This document shows, in pieces, positions 5,229 through 5,925 of a stretch of DNA of 5,925 nucleotides. This stretch comes from Verrucomicrobiota bacterium. GTDB lineage: Bacteria; Verrucomicrobiota; Verrucomicrobiia; Limisphaerales; JADLHS01. The notes below the pieces were generated by a model. The model was not told where the DNA came from. It did no database searches and saw only the letters and a program-made list of their open reading frames with translations. The first letter of the stretch is position 1, and each line of letters starts with the position of its first letter. The position numbers were made by a program, and so were the translations under genes. Location: positions 1-5,925 of the forward strand of contig SCTL01000042.1 of NCBI GenBank assembly GCA_004297495.1, written 5' to 3'.

Positions 5229-5925
5229 TTACGGTAACGGCAATTGCAACCGGTAGAACACCGTCGGATTCGTCGGAACGATTGGAACAAATACCTGATT
5301 GGTAGTTGTTGAGCCCGCCACAGTCACCCAGCTTGGAGTGATACCGACGTTGATTCCGTTAGTCTGCGCCTGCAACGTCCAGCCAGTGTGATCCACCGGC
5401 CAAGAGAGTTGCAGCGTGCCGCCACTGACGATGTTGGTCAGGACGGGCGCATTGGTATTCAGGCCGCTCAACACCGTGATCGAGCCATCGGCAGCGAGAT
5501 CGTTCTGCCAGGTATAGGTGATCTGGCCGGTCACATCGGTTGCCGGCAGATTCGCGGTCACCGGGCCACCCGTGACGGCCACGTTGAACAACTGGAACTT
5601 GTCGCCAGAGTGAAGCGTCGTTCCAATGTTTGTCACATTTACGGTCGCGCCGGCAGCGGCGGTGATGCCGAGCCCAGCTACGATCTTGTCACAATTGGTG
5701 CGGTTAAGTTCCATGCTGACGATGGTGTTCGCCGCCAACGCCACTGAGCCAGTCACCGAAAGAGTGCCCACGGAGAAGCCGGGCGCGATAGTGGCGACGG
5801 CGGTACCCGATGCGTTGACGCTGCCACGCACAGTGCCCGATCCTGAGAGGGTCTGAGCAACCAGATTGCCGAGATTCAGCGTGCCACCAATCCCCGAGAC
5901 ATCTAGGAAGGCCCCGCTGTTGATG
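5229..5925 (-). CDS. Autotransporter-associated beta-strand protein, C-terminal part (start outside the window)
   Basis: The frame is open from the window edge to TAA at 5229-5231, giving 231 visible residues. A GTG at 5831 could act as a start, but the frame runs on without a stop to 5925 with the same composition (INSGAFLDVSGIGGTLNLGN, then LVAQTLSGSGTVRGSV), so the gene extends further. Residues 1 to about 155 are Gly/Ala/Thr/Val/Asn-rich short strands typical of a secreted beta-solenoid, including SGTAVATIAPGFSVGTLSVTG, the end-of-passenger pattern of autotransporter-associated repeat proteins. The last 72 residues (LTNIVSGGTLQLSWPVDHTGW, then WVTVAGSTTTNQVF and VFYRLQLP) form a C-terminal domain seen, from memory, on many Verrucomicrobiota exported enzymes and adhesins. 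There is no outer-membrane barrel, so it is not a true type V autotransporter; this end may serve as a sorting or surface-attachment module. Substrate or partner cannot be told from this part. Confidence 0.82.
   Translation of the reverse strand, partial: INSGAFLDVSGIGGTLNLGNLVAQTLSGSGTVRGSVNASGTAVATIAPGFSVGTLSVTGSVALAANTIVSMELNRTNCDKIVAGLGITAAAGATVNVTNIGTTLHSGDKFQLFNVAVTGGPVTANLPATDVTGQITYTWQNDLAADGSITVLSGLNTNAPVLTNIVSGGTLQLSWPVDHTGWTLQAQTNGINVGITPSWVTVAGSTTTNQVFVPIVPTNPTVFYRLQLPLP

Overview
The window carries six protein genes, all on the minus strand, so the genes read from right to left. No RNA gene, CRISPR array, insertion sequence or attachment site was seen. The protein types point to Verrucomicrobiota, most likely a Pedosphaera/Limisphaerales-like free-living polysaccharide degrader. 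The signs are a pseudopilin-like protein with the [20 protein letters not shown] start, an autotransporter-associated beta-strand protein with an LSWP...HTGWTLQ...VFYRL C-terminus, a short stand-alone AraC-type regulator, and a delta-60/Ig secreted protein. The taxonomic call rests on remembered family features, not on a search.

Right to left (transcription order), the layout is as follows. (1) 5925-5229 is the C-terminal 231 residues of a secreted autotransporter-associated beta-strand protein; its start lies outside the window. It is followed by two strong hairpins (5189-5219 and 5134-5163). (2) 5059-4718 is a 113-aa lipoprotein of unknown function. (3) 4677-3853 is a 274-aa pseudopilin-like protein, 40 nt behind the lipoprotein and probably co-transcribed with it, ending in a good Rho-independent terminator (3834-3811). 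(4) 3570-3211 is a 119-aa AraC-type DNA-binding protein with a clear ribosome binding site and inverted repeats upstream. (5) 3076-647 is an 809-aa secreted protein with an unfamiliar cysteine-rich N-terminal module, two bacterial Ig-like domains and seven delta-60 repeats, ending in a textbook terminator (565-535). (6) 440-1 is the signal peptide and first part of a probable rhamnogalacturonan lyase (PL4-like), truncated by the window edge.

Five of the six products carry export signals or are clearly extracellular in type; the sixth is the regulator. A reasonable reading is a surface or secretion region of a plant-polysaccharide degrader. The AraC-like gene sits 134 nt upstream of the delta-60 gene on the same strand and may control it. 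No known defence, mobile or biosynthetic system is visible. The least explained parts are the Cys-rich module of the delta-60 protein, the lipoprotein/pseudopilin pair, and the inverted repeats around the regulator.
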